A program made the position numbers and the translations under genes. 64,000 nucleotides of DNA, from contig JBQCHF010000044.1 of the NCBI GenBank assembly GCA_051954955.1, positions 22,311 to 86,310 of the forward strand, in the 5' to 3' direction. The notes beneath the pieces were generated by a model that made no database searches, was not told the origin of the DNA, and saw only the letters and a list, made by a program, of their open reading frames with translations. The stretch comes from JBQCHF01 sp051954955. GTDB lineage: Bacteria > Actinomycetota > Actinomycetes > Motilibacterales > Motilibacteraceae. Below are positions 16,901-25,295 of this stretch, in pieces. Within the stretch, counting starts at the first letter, position 1, and every line of letters begins with the position of its first letter.

Positions 16901-17980
16901 GTGCCGCACGGGGACCCACGACCTTCCAGCCTGCTCGACGTCCGCCGCATCTACCTCCAGCCCGAGGCCGCCGCCCTCCCGCGCGGCCAGGAGGTGCTGG
17001 GTCGCTTCCCCGACGCCGACCGGGTCGAGGTCGCGAGCCACCGGAACATCCCCGAGCTGCACGGCGACGAGGCGAATGCCGCGCGCTGGGTGCGGATCAA
17101 GACCGAGGCCCTGGTGCTGGGGGTCAAGACCAGCCTCACCGCGCGGCGCAACGGCCGCAGCAGCGACTGGATCGCACCGTCCACGGCCAACGGCTGCGCG
17201 ATGGCCTGCGCCTACTGCTACGTCCCCCGCCGCAAGGGCTACTCCAACCCGATCACGGTGTTCGCCAACATCGAGCAGATCACCGGCTACCTCGAGCGGC
17301 ACGTCCGCCGGCAGGGGGTGAAGCAGGAGCCGGATCAGGTCGACCCGCACGCCTGGGTCTACGACATCGGCGAGAACAGCGACTGCTCGGTGGACGCGAC
17401 GGTGAGCGACAACGTCCGCGACCTGGTCGAGCTCTTCCGCGCCCTGCCCACCGCGAAGGCATCGTTCGCCACCAAGTTCGTCAACCGCGACCTGCTGACC
17501 TGGGATCCCCAGGGCCGTTCCCGCGTCCGCTTCTCCCTGATGCCGCCGGGCGACAGCCGGCTGCTGGACATCCGCACCACGCCGGTGGCCGAACGGCTGG
17601 CCGCGATCGACGACTTCGTCGACGCCGGCTACGAGGTGCATGTGAACCTCAGCCCGGTCGTCGTCCGCGAGGGCTGGCTGGCGGACTGGGCCGTGCTGCT
17701 CGACTCCCTCGGCGACGCGACCAGCGAGCGCACCAAGGCCCAGCTGGCCGCCGAGGTCATCTTCCTGACGCACAACGACCGCCTGCACGAGACCAACCTG
17801 CGCTGGCACCCCACGGCGGAGGAGGTCCTGTGGCGGCCCGAGCTGCAGGAGACCAAGCGCTCGGAGACCGGCGGGATCAACGTCCGCTACCGCACCGGGG
17901 AGAAGGGCCGCTACGTGCGCCAGCTGCTCGACGTGATCGAGCAGCGCGCCCCCTACCTGCGCGTGCGCTACGCCTTCTGA
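16901..17980 (+). CDS. Spore photoproduct lyase family radical SAM protein
   Basis: 359-aa radical SAM protein of the spore photoproduct lyase family, known in spore formers for reversing the UV lesion 5-thyminyl-5,6-dihydrothymine. The 4Fe-4S cluster motif is C99-x3-C103-x2-C106 (NGCAMACAYCYVPRRKGYSN). Conserved downstream blocks include YDIGENSDCSVDA and HVNLSPVVVREGW. No sporulation gene is nearby, so its lesion or substrate in this organism is open. The GTG at 16901 is used. Its 3' end overlaps the convergent GNAT gene by 13 bp. Confidence 0.85.
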   Translation: MPHGDPRPSSLLDVRRIYLQPEAAALPRGQEVLGRFPDADRVEVASHRNIPELHGDEANAARWVRIKTEALVLGVKTSLTARRNGRSSDWIAPSTANGCAMACAYCYVPRRKGYSNPITVFANIEQITGYLERHVRRQGVKQEPDQVDPHAWVYDIGENSDCSVDATVSDNVRDLVELFRALPTAKASFATKFVNRDLLTWDPQGRSRVRFSLMPPGDSRLLDIRTTPVAERLAAIDDFVDAGYEVHVNLSPVVVREGWLADWAVLLDSLGDATSERTKAQLAAEVIFLTHNDRLHETNLRWHPTAEEVLWRPELQETKRSETGGINVRYRTGEKGRYVRQLLDVIEQRAPYLRVRYAF

Positions 17981-18816
17981 AGGAGCACCTCGACGACCTG
18001 CGCGACGACGTCGAAGCCCAGTCGGGCGTAGACGCCGTTGCTGGTCGGGTTGGCGGCGTCGGTGTAGAGCATCACGGTGTCGCAGTGCGGCAGCAGCGCG
18101 TCGACGACGGCGGAGGTGACCGCTGCGCCGTAGCCGTGCTGCCGGTGCTCCGCCGGGGTGAAGACCGGCCCGATCCGGCCGACCGTGCCGGCCGGGGTGG
18201 CCACCAGCGGCGCGTGACCGGCCATCGACACCGGCTCGCCGTCCACCTCCCACACCCACAGCGAGCCCTGCTCGATATTGGCCCGGACGTTGGCCTCGAC
18301 GTCGTGCACGACGGCGACCGCGGCCTCGGCAGCGAAGACGGACCACCAGTCGACCAGCAGCTCCGTGTCCCGCTCGTGCGCTCTGCGTCCGGTGCCGGCA
18401 ACGTCGTGGGCCGGTCGGAACTCGTGGACGACCCGGACCAGCTCGTCGCGGTGCACGTGCCGCAGCACCCCCGGCGCGGCGGCCTCCAGCACCGCGCCCA
18501 CCACGTCCGCCGGTCCGACGGACCCGGGGAGGTCACCATCGGCTCGGGCCACCTCGCGCCCCAGCGCCGCGGCGGCCTCGGCCGGCATCGGCGACACCGC
18601 GAGCAGGAACGGCGCGGTACGGATGGCGCAGCCGACGACCGAGCCGTGGTCGTCGCGCACCACCCACCACCAGCAGCGCTGGTACTGGCGCCCCTCCGCC
18701 ACGCTCCCGGCCACGCTGCCGATGACGTTGGTCAGTACCGGCTCGGTGCCGCGGATCGCCTCGGTGGCGGCCAGGAAGGCCCCCGGGTCCGGCAGCTGCT
18801 CGACGCGCATCTCCAT
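17968..18816 (-). CDS. GNAT family N-acetyltransferase
   Basis: 282-aa acetyl-CoA-dependent acyltransferase. The C-terminal half has the GNAT core: VGRIGPVFTPAEHRQHGYGA (acetyl-CoA pyrophosphate loop) and LYTDAANPTSNGVYARLGF (beta-alpha end of the fold). The N-terminal half is a less conserved second GNAT-like region. Two in-frame ATGs 6 nt apart (18816 and 18810) each have a purine-rich site in front, so the start is ambiguous. Acceptor substrate unknown. Confidence 0.82.
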   Translation of the reverse strand: MEMRVEQLPDPGAFLAATEAIRGTEPVLTNVIGSVAGSVAEGRQYQRCWWWVVRDDHGSVVGCAIRTAPFLLAVSPMPAEAAAALGREVARADGDLPGSVGPADVVGAVLEAAAPGVLRHVHRDELVRVVHEFRPAHDVAGTGRRAHERDTELLVDWWSVFAAEAAVAVVHDVEANVRANIEQGSLWVWEVDGEPVSMAGHAPLVATPAGTVGRIGPVFTPAEHRQHGYGAAVTSAVVDALLPHCDTVMLYTDAANPTSNGVYARLGFDVVAQVVEVLLQKA

Positions 18817-18875
18817 CTCCTACTCCCCGTCGTAGGCCGAGCATGTGCGCGGACGCAAGGCGGGGCAACCGGATT

Positions 18876-19865
18876 TCAGCCCCGCGGGTGCACGACCACC
18901 TTGCCGGTCGTGCCGCGCGAACCCAGTCGGGTGAGCGCGCCCGGCAGGTCGGCCATGCCGACCTCCTCGGACACGTACGGGGAGATGAGCCCCTTGTCGG
19001 CCAGCTGCTCGAGGTCGCGCTGAGCCGCCTCGATGACCGCCGGGTCCATCTTCCGGTAGAGGCCCCAGTGCACGCCGACGACCGAGTAGTTCTTCACCAG
19101 CGCGTGGTTCGTCGGCGCCTGGCCGAACCGCCCCTGGGTGAAGCCGATGACCAGCACTCGCCCCTCGAACGCGATGCACTTGAGCGAGCGCTCGAAGACG
19201 TCGCCGCCCACCGGGTCGTAGACGACATCGGCGCCGCGGCCGCCGGTGACCTCCTTGACCACCGGCACGAAGTCGTCGGCGCGGTAGTCGATGGCGACGT
19301 CGGCGCCCATCCGCCGGCACACCTCGACCTTCTCCGGTCCGCCCGCGGTGGCGATCACGGTCGCTCCGGCCGCCTTGCCCAGCTGGATCGCTGCGGTGCC
19401 CACGCCGCCGGCGCCGCCGTGCACGAGCAGCGTCTCGCCCGGCTGCAGGTGCGCCCGGCGGTGCAGCGCGACGTGCCCGGTCTGGTAGGTGAGGAACAGC
19501 CCGGCGTTCTGGGCGGAGGACAGGGCGGGCAGCGCGGGCCAGGCCTGCCCCTCGTCGACGACGGCCAGCTCGGCGTAGGCGCCGCGGGGCAGCCCAGGGG
19601 TGCCGATGACGGCGTCGCCGGGCGCGAAGCGGGTGACGCCCTCGCCCACCGCGACGACCTCGCCGTGCAGCTCCACGCCGGGGGTGAACGGCAGCGGTGG
19701 CTTCTCCTGGTACTTGCCCTGGCACAGCAGCACGTCGGGGAAGTTCAGCGCCGCCGACTCGACCCGCACCAGCAGCTGGCCCGGCCCGGGCGTCGGATCC
19801 GGGACCTCCTCCAGCCGCAGGACGTCCGCCGGCTCACCGTTCTCGTGCACCTGCCATGCCCGCAC
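18876..19865 (-). CDS. NADPH:quinone oxidoreductase family protein (second copy)
   Basis: 329-aa zinc-free medium-chain reductase, same superfamily as the gene at 1448-2428 but clearly distinct in sequence. It has the GroES-like N-terminus MRAWQVHENGEPADVLRLEE, the nucleotide-binding loop HGGAGGVGTAAIQLGKAAGA, and the C-terminal stretch GLYRKMDPAVIEAA. The GTG start has GAGGAGG just upstream. It lies between a GNAT gene and an enoyl-CoA hydratase gene on the same strand, which suggests a role in acyl-CoA or quinone metabolism, but this is only context. Confidence 0.88.
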   Translation of the reverse strand: MRAWQVHENGEPADVLRLEEVPDPTPGPGQLLVRVESAALNFPDVLLCQGKYQEKPPLPFTPGVELHGEVVAVGEGVTRFAPGDAVIGTPGLPRGAYAELAVVDEGQAWPALPALSSAQNAGLFLTYQTGHVALHRRAHLQPGETLLVHGGAGGVGTAAIQLGKAAGATVIATAGGPEKVEVCRRMGADVAIDYRADDFVPVVKEVTGGRGADVVYDPVGGDVFERSLKCIAFEGRVLVIGFTQGRFGQAPTNHALVKNYSVVGVHWGLYRKMDPAVIEAAQRDLEQLADKGLISPYVSEEVGMADLPGALTRLGSRGTTGKVVVHPRG

Positions 19866-19920
19866 CGGGTGCCTCCTCGCCTCAGGCTGCTGGTGCCCGC
19901 ACGCTAACCGAGCGCGGGCT

Positions 19921-20733
19921 TCAGCCGCGCGGCGGGAGCGGCGGGAAGCTGGGCGCGCGCTTCTCGGTGAACGCGGCCAGCCCCTCGGGCAGGTCCGGCC
20001 AGGTGAAGCTCTCGCGCATCAGCGCGCCGGCCTCGGCCACCGAGCGGTCCCGGGCGCCCTCGAGGTCGCGCAGCACCTGCGCCTTCACCGTCGCCATGGA
20101 CCGCGGCGACGCCGTGGCAGCCAGCAGCCGCGCGTAGTCCAGCGCGTCGGCCAGGGCGTCGTCGACGAGCCGCTCCACCAGCCCCATCCGCGCCGCCTCC
20201 TCGGCGGCCACGATCCGGCCGGACATGAGCAGGTCCAGGGCGTGCCCGGGGCCGACCAGCCGCGGCAGCATCCAGGACAGCCCGTACTCGGCCACCAGCC
20301 CCAGCCGGGCGAAGGCGGTGGTGAAGGTGGCGGTACGCGAGGCGAAGCGCAGGTCGGCGCCCAGCGCCAGCACCAGGCCGAGGCCGGCGCACGGGCCGTT
20401 CACCGCGGCGATGAGCGGCTTGCGGATGACCGGCGGGAACGAGCGCCCGTCCGGCGGGAAGGTCGGCTCGTGCTCCTGCCGGGCGATCCGGCCCAGGTTC
20501 CTCAGGTCCGCACCGGCGCAGAACCCGCGCCCGGCCCCGGTCACCACGACGGCGCGCACCGCGGGGTCGTCGTCGGCCCGCTCCAGCGCCTCGACGTAGG
20601 CGTTGCCCAGCCCCGCGGTCACCGCGTTGAGCTTGGCCGGTCGGTTCAGCGTGAGCACCGCGACGCCGTCGGCGACGTCGACCAGCAGCTCCGGCTCAGC
20701 GCCTGCCGCGGAGGTGGTGGGCTGGGCGGTCAC
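19921..20733 (-). CDS. Enoyl-CoA hydratase/isomerase family protein
   Basis: 270-aa crotonase-fold enzyme. It has the oxyanion-hole stretches GAGRGFCAGADL and GPCAGLGLVLALGADLRF, and the region AFARLGLVAEYGLSWMLPRL, which carries a Glu at the position used for hydration. The GTG at 20733 is chosen because CAGGAGG lies 5 nt upstream; a GTG 15 nt earlier is in frame. Upstream of the second quinone oxidoreductase and likely co-transcribed with it. Could act in fatty acid beta-oxidation or as an isomerase. Confidence 0.88.
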   Translation of the reverse strand: MTAQPTTSAAGAEPELLVDVADGVAVLTLNRPAKLNAVTAGLGNAYVEALERADDDPAVRAVVVTGAGRGFCAGADLRNLGRIARQEHEPTFPPDGRSFPPVIRKPLIAAVNGPCAGLGLVLALGADLRFASRTATFTTAFARLGLVAEYGLSWMLPRLVGPGHALDLLMSGRIVAAEEAARMGLVERLVDDALADALDYARLLAATASPRSMATVKAQVLRDLEGARDRSVAEAGALMRESFTWPDLPEGLAAFTEKRAPSFPPLPPRG

Positions 20734-20791
20734 GGCGGCCTCCTGCACGTCCCGGGCTGATTGCGCCGTCAGCCTAGACGCGGCCTAGAGG

Positions 20792-21388
20792 TCAGGGGAG
20801 GAGCCGTACCGTCGCTCCCTCCTCCACCGGCGCGAGCCCTCCCGCGCCCACCTCCAGCGCCGCGTCCACCGGCCCGGGCGAGGGGTAGGTCGGGCACCTC
20901 GGCCCGAGGTCCGGGCACGGCGCCATCCGGGTCGTGCCCACCACTCGGCCACCGCGGATCCAGGCGATGTCCAGCGGCACCAGCGTGTCCCGCATCCAGA
21001 ACGTCTGCGCCGCCGGCGGTGAGAACGGGAAGAGCATCCCGGTGCCGGGCGGCACCTCCCGCCGGCCCATCAGGCCGCGCTCCTGCTCGGCGGCGGTCCA
21101 GGCCGTCTCCACCCGAAGCGGTGCGGGGAGACCCTCGATCGTCAGCGTCTGCCGCGAGGGCAGGGGGCTGCTCACGCCGGCAGCCGACGGGGAGGGAGTC
21201 GCCACGCCGGGCGAGCTCGTGCACGCCGTCACCCCCAGGGCGACGGCCAGGACCAGGGCCCCGACGACCCCGGCGACGGCAAGGGATGCGGCCCTTCCAC
21301 CCTCGGCCGTCGTCGCCGGTGGGATCGGCGGACGCCCTGGTCCGGCCGCTGCCGACAGGTCGCGCTCCACCTGGCGAACGGTACGCAC
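20792..21388 (-). CDS. DUF192 domain protein, membrane-anchored
   Basis: About 198 aa with a single hydrophobic segment (AVAGVVGALVLAVALGVTAC) that ends in a lipobox-like GVTAC, so it is probably a lipoprotein or signal-anchored protein facing outside. The C-terminal DUF192 domain is clear: AAEQERGLMGRREVPPG, MLFPF and FWMRDTLVPLDIAWI. Function of the family is not established. The start is uncertain: GTG at 21388 or 21370; a longer open frame to 21508 runs into the divergent promoter region. Confidence 0.72.
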   Translation of the reverse strand: MRTVRQVERDLSAAAGPGRPPIPPATTAEGGRAASLAVAGVVGALVLAVALGVTACTSSPGVATPSPSAAGVSSPLPSRQTLTIEGLPAPLRVETAWTAAEQERGLMGRREVPPGTGMLFPFSPPAAQTFWMRDTLVPLDIAWIRGGRVVGTTRMAPCPDLGPRCPTYPSPGPVDAALEVGAGGLAPVEEGATVRLLP

Positions 21389-21527
21389 CGCCGTCCAGGT
21401 CGACCGGTCGCACCCGGAATGTTCGTGGCGCAACAGATGTCCGTCGTACTGCGAATGCGCTGCTAGCGTGCGCGCTGCACGTTCGACCACGACAGGCCGT
21501 CGGACCACAAAGACTCGGGGGAGTCAT

Positions 21528-22406
21528 ATGAAAATCCGCAGGTTGGCCTCGACGGCGCTCGTCGGGCTGCTGCTGACCACCGGGCTCACCGCGACGCAGG
21601 CACTGCCCGCGCTCGCGGATGAGTCCTCGCCGCTGGCCGTGGTCCAGGACGAGGCGCCGCAGGTGCTCGCCGAGACGGTCCCCGCGCCCGCCGCAGGCAC
21701 CGTCTCCACCAGCAGCGACGCCTCGGTGTCCCTGTCCCTGGCCGGCAACACCCTCCGGCTCGTGCCGACGGGTGCCCTCCGTCACCAGGCGCAGCGGAGT
21801 GGGCTGGCCTCGTTCGTGGGCGAGGGCGGCGGCGCGGTGGTCCAGACCACCCGCACCGGCGCCCGTGTGATGTCGGTGGTGAAGGACCGCAAGGCGGCCG
21901 GCCAGCTGCGCTGGCGCATCGACGGCCCCGCCGCCGACACCGCGACGGTCATGCCCGACGGCAGCGTGCAGCTCTCGGCGCCGGATGGCACCGTGGCGTT
22001 CGTCATCGCTGCGCCCTGGGCGGTCGACGCGCACGGTGCTGCCGTCGCGACGCGGTACGTCGTCCACGGCCGCAACCTCGTCCAGCAGCTCGACGTGACC
22101 TCCCAGACCGCTTTCCCGGTGGTCGCCGACCCCTCGGTCTCGTTCGGCTGGAACATCTACATCCACCTCAACGGCACGGACCAGCGGGCGCTGGTGGCCG
22201 GCGGTGTCGCCGCCGGCGCCGCAGTGGCTGCCGCGGTATGCCTGGAGCTCGGCCCCGGTGACCTGTTCTGCGCGGCCGGCGGCGCGGCCGCGGGTGCGAT
22301 CCTGGGTAGCTACGTGTCGGACAACTACCACCCGCGCTGCACCCTCACGCTGAAGTTCCGGTACTGGGGCGCCTACGCCGGTCACTCCGTCAGCAACTGC
22401 CATTAG
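21528..22406 (+). CDS. Secreted protein of unknown function with C-terminal glycine-zipper segment
   Basis: 292 aa. A Sec signal peptide (MKIRRLASTALVGLLLTTGL, cleavage near ALPALADE) precedes a beta-rich region containing QTAFPVVADPSVS, a phrase seen in many actinobacterial exported proteins. Near residues 220-265 an Ala/Gly-rich hydrophobic segment (GGVAAGAAVAAAV, then two Cys, then GGAAAGAILGSYVSD) resembles a membrane-inserting glycine zipper. The ATG follows GGGGGAG. Two small membrane-protein genes follow immediately, then a terminator, so the three form one unit. No known family assignment. Confidence 0.7.
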   Translation: MKIRRLASTALVGLLLTTGLTATQALPALADESSPLAVVQDEAPQVLAETVPAPAAGTVSTSSDASVSLSLAGNTLRLVPTGALRHQAQRSGLASFVGEGGGAVVQTTRTGARVMSVVKDRKAAGQLRWRIDGPAADTATVMPDGSVQLSAPDGTVAFVIAAPWAVDAHGAAVATRYVVHGRNLVQQLDVTSQTAFPVVADPSVSFGWNIYIHLNGTDQRALVAGGVAAGAAVAAAVCLELGPGDLFCAAGGAAAGAILGSYVSDNYHPRCTLTLKFRYWGAYAGHSVSNCH

Positions 22407-22418
22407 GGAGGGCGCCCC

Positions 22419-22697
22419 ATGCACACGCTTCTCGAACGCCCGCAGGAGTCCGAGCACGTCTCGGTGGACCCGGGGACGTGGGCCGGCCCGCTGCGGTCCG
22501 GACGCCCGCAGGGCACGGCTGCCACTGCTCGGCGTCCGTTCCTGGCCCCGCTGCTGCGCGGGCTCCTGGTCCTCGGGCTGATCTGGGTGGGTGGGGCCGA
22601 GCTCGCCCAGGGGCAGGCGCTGCGCGCCGGCCTCTGCCTGGTGACCATCGCGATGGTCTCGGCCTGCCTGGTCCGGCCGGGGCGGTGGCGGCGGTGA
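22419..22697 (+). CDS. Small membrane protein, unknown
   Basis: 92 aa with a polar N-terminal half and two closely spaced hydrophobic helices (APLLRGLLVLGLIWVGGAEL and ALRAGLCLVTIAMVSACLV). GGAGGG lies 6 nt before the ATG and only 12 nt separate it from the secreted-protein gene. Its last 4 nt overlap the next small gene. I recognise no family. Confidence 0.6.
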   Translation: MHTLLERPQESEHVSVDPGTWAGPLRSGRPQGTAATARRPFLAPLLRGLLVLGLIWVGGAELAQGQALRAGLCLVTIAMVSACLVRPGRWRR

Positions 22698-22873
22698 GCA
22701 CTGCCCGGCCCGCTCGCCTGGCCCTGGTCTTCCTCACCGCCCTCGTCGCGGCCCTGGTGGCCACCGGCCTGTGGCGGCACGGCATGACCAGCCAGGGGTT
22801 CTGGATGTCGGTGCTCATCGCGGTGGCCGTCACGGGCGGTTCCTGGGTGGGGCAGCGGCGACAGCGGCGGTGA
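22694..22873 (+). CDS. Very small membrane protein, unknown
   Basis: 59 aa starting at a GTG that overlaps the previous stop codon by 4 nt. It has two hydrophobic helices (RLALVFLTALVAALVATGLW and GFWMSVLIAVAVTGGSWVG) and a basic C-terminal RQRR. Coupled to the gene before it; a hairpin terminator follows. No family recognised. Confidence 0.55.
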   Translation: MSTARPARLALVFLTALVAALVATGLWRHGMTSQGFWMSVLIAVAVTGGSWVGQRRQRR

Positions 22874-22876
22874 GCA

Positions 22877-22918
22877 GGCGAGGTCCCGGCGCCCTCCCCG
22901 GACGCCGGGGTCCTCGCC
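22877..22918. terminator. Hairpin ending the secreted-protein operon
   Basis: GGCGAGG-T-CCCGGCG pairs with CGCCGGGG-T-CCTCGCC across an 11-nt loop, with one bulge; it starts just after the small membrane gene and before the convergent zwf stop. Confidence 0.65.
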
Positions 22919-22958
22919 CACCGGACGCACCGACGGCCCTCGCCGCCCGGGCGCGCCG

Positions 22959-24395
22959 TCAGGAGTGACCGCGCGGCGTGGGCCAGCCGCCCCACCGCCG
23001 CACCAGCTCCTGCGCCGCCTCCGGTCCCCACGTGCCCTGGTCGTAGGGCTGCACCTGCGGCGGGTCGTCCAGCAGCGGCTGCACGATCCGCCAGGTCTCG
23101 GCCACGACGTCCCAGCGCGGGAACCGGCTCGGGTCGCCCTGCACGGCCGCGTGCAGCAGCCGCTCGTAGGGCTCGGGCGGCTCGCCGAGCTCCTCCTCGA
23201 AGTCCAGGCTCACGTCCACCGGCGTCGTCGGCGCCGGCTGCTGCTCGGCCGCCTTGCCGTCACGGGAGCGCAGGCTGAGGCCGAGGTCTATGCCCGGCCT
23301 GCCGATGATCCGCAGCGCCAGCTCGTTGGCCGGGCGCGGCGGCACGTCGGCGCCCTCGTAGAGGATCCGCGGCACCGGCCGGAAGCGGGCCACCACCTCG
23401 GTGGCCTCCACCGGCAGGCACTTTCCGGCCCGGATGAACACCGGCACGCCGGCCCAGCGCAGGTTCTCGATCGCCAGCTCCATCGCCACGAACGTCTCGG
23501 TCGTGGAGCCGTCGGCGACGCCGTCGATGTCCTGGTAGCCGCGGTACTGGCCGCGCACCGCGGTCTTCACCTGCACCGGCGGCACGCAGCGCAGCAGGTC
23601 CAGCTGCCGGTCGCCGGTCGCGTCGGCCCCGCCGGTCGGTGCCTCCATCGCGAACAGCGACAGCACCGACAGCACGTGGTTCTGCACGACGTCGCGCATG
23701 GCGCCGACGCCGTCGTAGAAGCTGCCGCGGTCCTCCACCCCGAAGTCCTCGGCCATGGTCACGAACACCGCCTCGATGTGCTGGCGGTTCCACAGCGGCT
23801 CGAACAGCGCATTGGCGAAGCGCAGCGTGACGATGTCCTGCACCGGCTCCAGGCCGAGGAAGTGGTCGATCCGGTAGAGCTGCTCGGGCTTCAGGACCGT
23901 GGTGAGCCGTCGCTCCAGCTTGTGCGCGCTGGCCTCGTCGGTGCCGAACGGCTTCTCCACCACGACGCGTGCGCGGTCGGTGATGCCGACCTCGGCCATC
24001 GACTCGACGGTGCTGCCGAAGAACGAGGGCGGCACCTCGAGGTAGACCACCGGCAGCTCGTACTTCTCGAGCGCTTCCTTGAGCCGGGCGTAGAGCTTCT
24101 CGTCGCCCAGGTCGCCGCCGAGGTAGCGCAGCCGGCCGCACAGCCGCTCGAGCACGTCGTCGTCGACGCCGTCCTCCCACGTCTTCGCCGCGTCGCGCAC
24201 CGACTCCCGGGCCCGGTCGCGCAGCCCGTCGTCGCCGAGGTCCTGGCGGCCGACGCCGAGCACGTCGACGTCGAGCAGCCCGCGCTTCTCCAGCCGGTAG
24301 AGGGCCGGCAGCGTCATCTTGCGGCCCAGGTCGCCGGTGATCCCGACGCACACGAGCACGTCCGCGCGTCCGTCCTGACCAGTCTGACCAGCCAC
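22959..24395 (-). CDS. zwf: Glucose-6-phosphate 1-dehydrogenase
   Basis: Oxidises glucose-6-phosphate with NAD(P) at the entry of the oxidative pentose phosphate pathway; cytosolic, 478 aa. It has the nucleotide-binding start VGITGDLGRKMTLPALYRLE, the active-site motif RIDHFLG, and the substrate-region motif VVVEKPFG. The GTG at 24395 is chosen because GGAGGAG lies 7 nt upstream and the Rossmann fold starts soon after; the open frame extends 150 nt further without family features. It stands alone rather than with gnd or tal. Divergent from a methyltransferase gene. Confidence 0.92.
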   Translation of the reverse strand: MAGQTGQDGRADVLVCVGITGDLGRKMTLPALYRLEKRGLLDVDVLGVGRQDLGDDGLRDRARESVRDAAKTWEDGVDDDVLERLCGRLRYLGGDLGDEKLYARLKEALEKYELPVVYLEVPPSFFGSTVESMAEVGITDRARVVVEKPFGTDEASAHKLERRLTTVLKPEQLYRIDHFLGLEPVQDIVTLRFANALFEPLWNRQHIEAVFVTMAEDFGVEDRGSFYDGVGAMRDVVQNHVLSVLSLFAMEAPTGGADATGDRQLDLLRCVPPVQVKTAVRGQYRGYQDIDGVADGSTTETFVAMELAIENLRWAGVPVFIRAGKCLPVEATEVVARFRPVPRILYEGADVPPRPANELALRIIGRPGIDLGLSLRSRDGKAAEQQPAPTTPVDVSLDFEEELGEPPEPYERLLHAAVQGDPSRFPRWDVVAETWRIVQPLLDDPPQVQPYDQGTWGPEAAQELVRRWGGWPTPRGHS

Positions 24396-24486
24396 TGTCC
24401 GCTCCTCCCGCTGCTGCACGCTGCACACCTTCTGCAAGGCCCCTACCCCACCGCGCACACCGCGACTCCCGGGGCATGCTGGGGGT

Positions 24487-25164
24487 GTGGGCGACCCCGG
24501 GGAGCGCGAGGCCGAGGAGGCGCGGCGGGCCTTCGTGCGCCGCACCACCCGGCTGCGCCACCCGGAGGCGCTGCCCGAGCTGGCGCTGCACCTGGTCGAC
24601 GAGGTGACGCCGCTGTGGGAGATGACCGAGGTCGAGCTGGCGCAGGAGGGGGTGCCGCCGCCGTTCTGGGCGGTGGCCTGGGCCGGCGGGGCCGGGCTGG
24701 CCCGCTACCTGCTGGAGAGCCCGGCGGTGGTGCGCGGGCGCACCGTGCTCGATGTCGCCACCGGCAGCGGGGTGGTCGCGCTGGCGGCCGCCCGCTGCGG
24801 TGCCGCCCGGGTGACCGCCGCCGACGTCGACCCGTTCTGCGGCGCCGCGGTCGCGCTCAACGCCGAGGCCAACGGGCTCGCCGTCTCCTTCGTGGCCCGC
24901 GACCTGCTGGCGGCCGACCCGCCCGGCGTCGACGTCCTCACCGCCGGCGACGTCTGCTACGACCGCGCGATGACCGCCCGCTTCCTGCCCTGGCTGCGCA
25001 CCGCCGCCGCCAACGGCACCCTGGTCCTGCTCGGCGATCCCGGCCGTGCCTTCCTGCCCACGGACGGACTGCGCCCGCTGGCCTCCTACGACGTCGAGAC
25101 CAGCGTCGACGTCGAGAGCACCCCGGTCCGGCGCACCACCGTCTACGCCCTCGACCCGTCCTGA
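24487..25164 (+). CDS. Class I SAM-dependent methyltransferase (nicotinamide N-methylase-like)
   Basis: 225-aa Rossmann-fold methyltransferase. The SAM-binding motif I is VLDVATGSGVVALAAA with the acidic partner in AADVDPF. The segment PPPFWAVAWAGGAGLARYLL before it is typical of the small COG3897 / electron-transfer-flavoprotein lysine methyltransferase group, which methylates proteins or small molecules. The actual acceptor is unknown. GTG start in a short divergent gap with zwf. Confidence 0.78.
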   Translation: MGDPGEREAEEARRAFVRRTTRLRHPEALPELALHLVDEVTPLWEMTEVELAQEGVPPPFWAVAWAGGAGLARYLLESPAVVRGRTVLDVATGSGVVALAAARCGAARVTAADVDPFCGAAVALNAEANGLAVSFVARDLLAADPPGVDVLTAGDVCYDRAMTARFLPWLRTAAANGTLVLLGDPGRAFLPTDGLRPLASYDVETSVDVESTPVRRTTVYALDPS

Positions 25165-25186
25165 CGGCCGCCGCCCGCCCCGCTGC

Positions 25187-25213
25187 CAACGATCACGTCA
25201 ACGTGACCATTGG
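25187..25213. repeat. Type A palindromic repeat, degenerate
   Basis: AACGATCACGTCAACGTGAC then CATT, between convergent genes: the type A core with an altered centre and one mismatched arm. Confidence 0.45.
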
Positions 25214-25295
25214 TCGCTTCCCGCCATGAATTCACGGCGTAGAGCGGCAAGATTCGGAGGGAAGCGGCGCGGCGGCGACCGCGCTGAGCGAGCGG

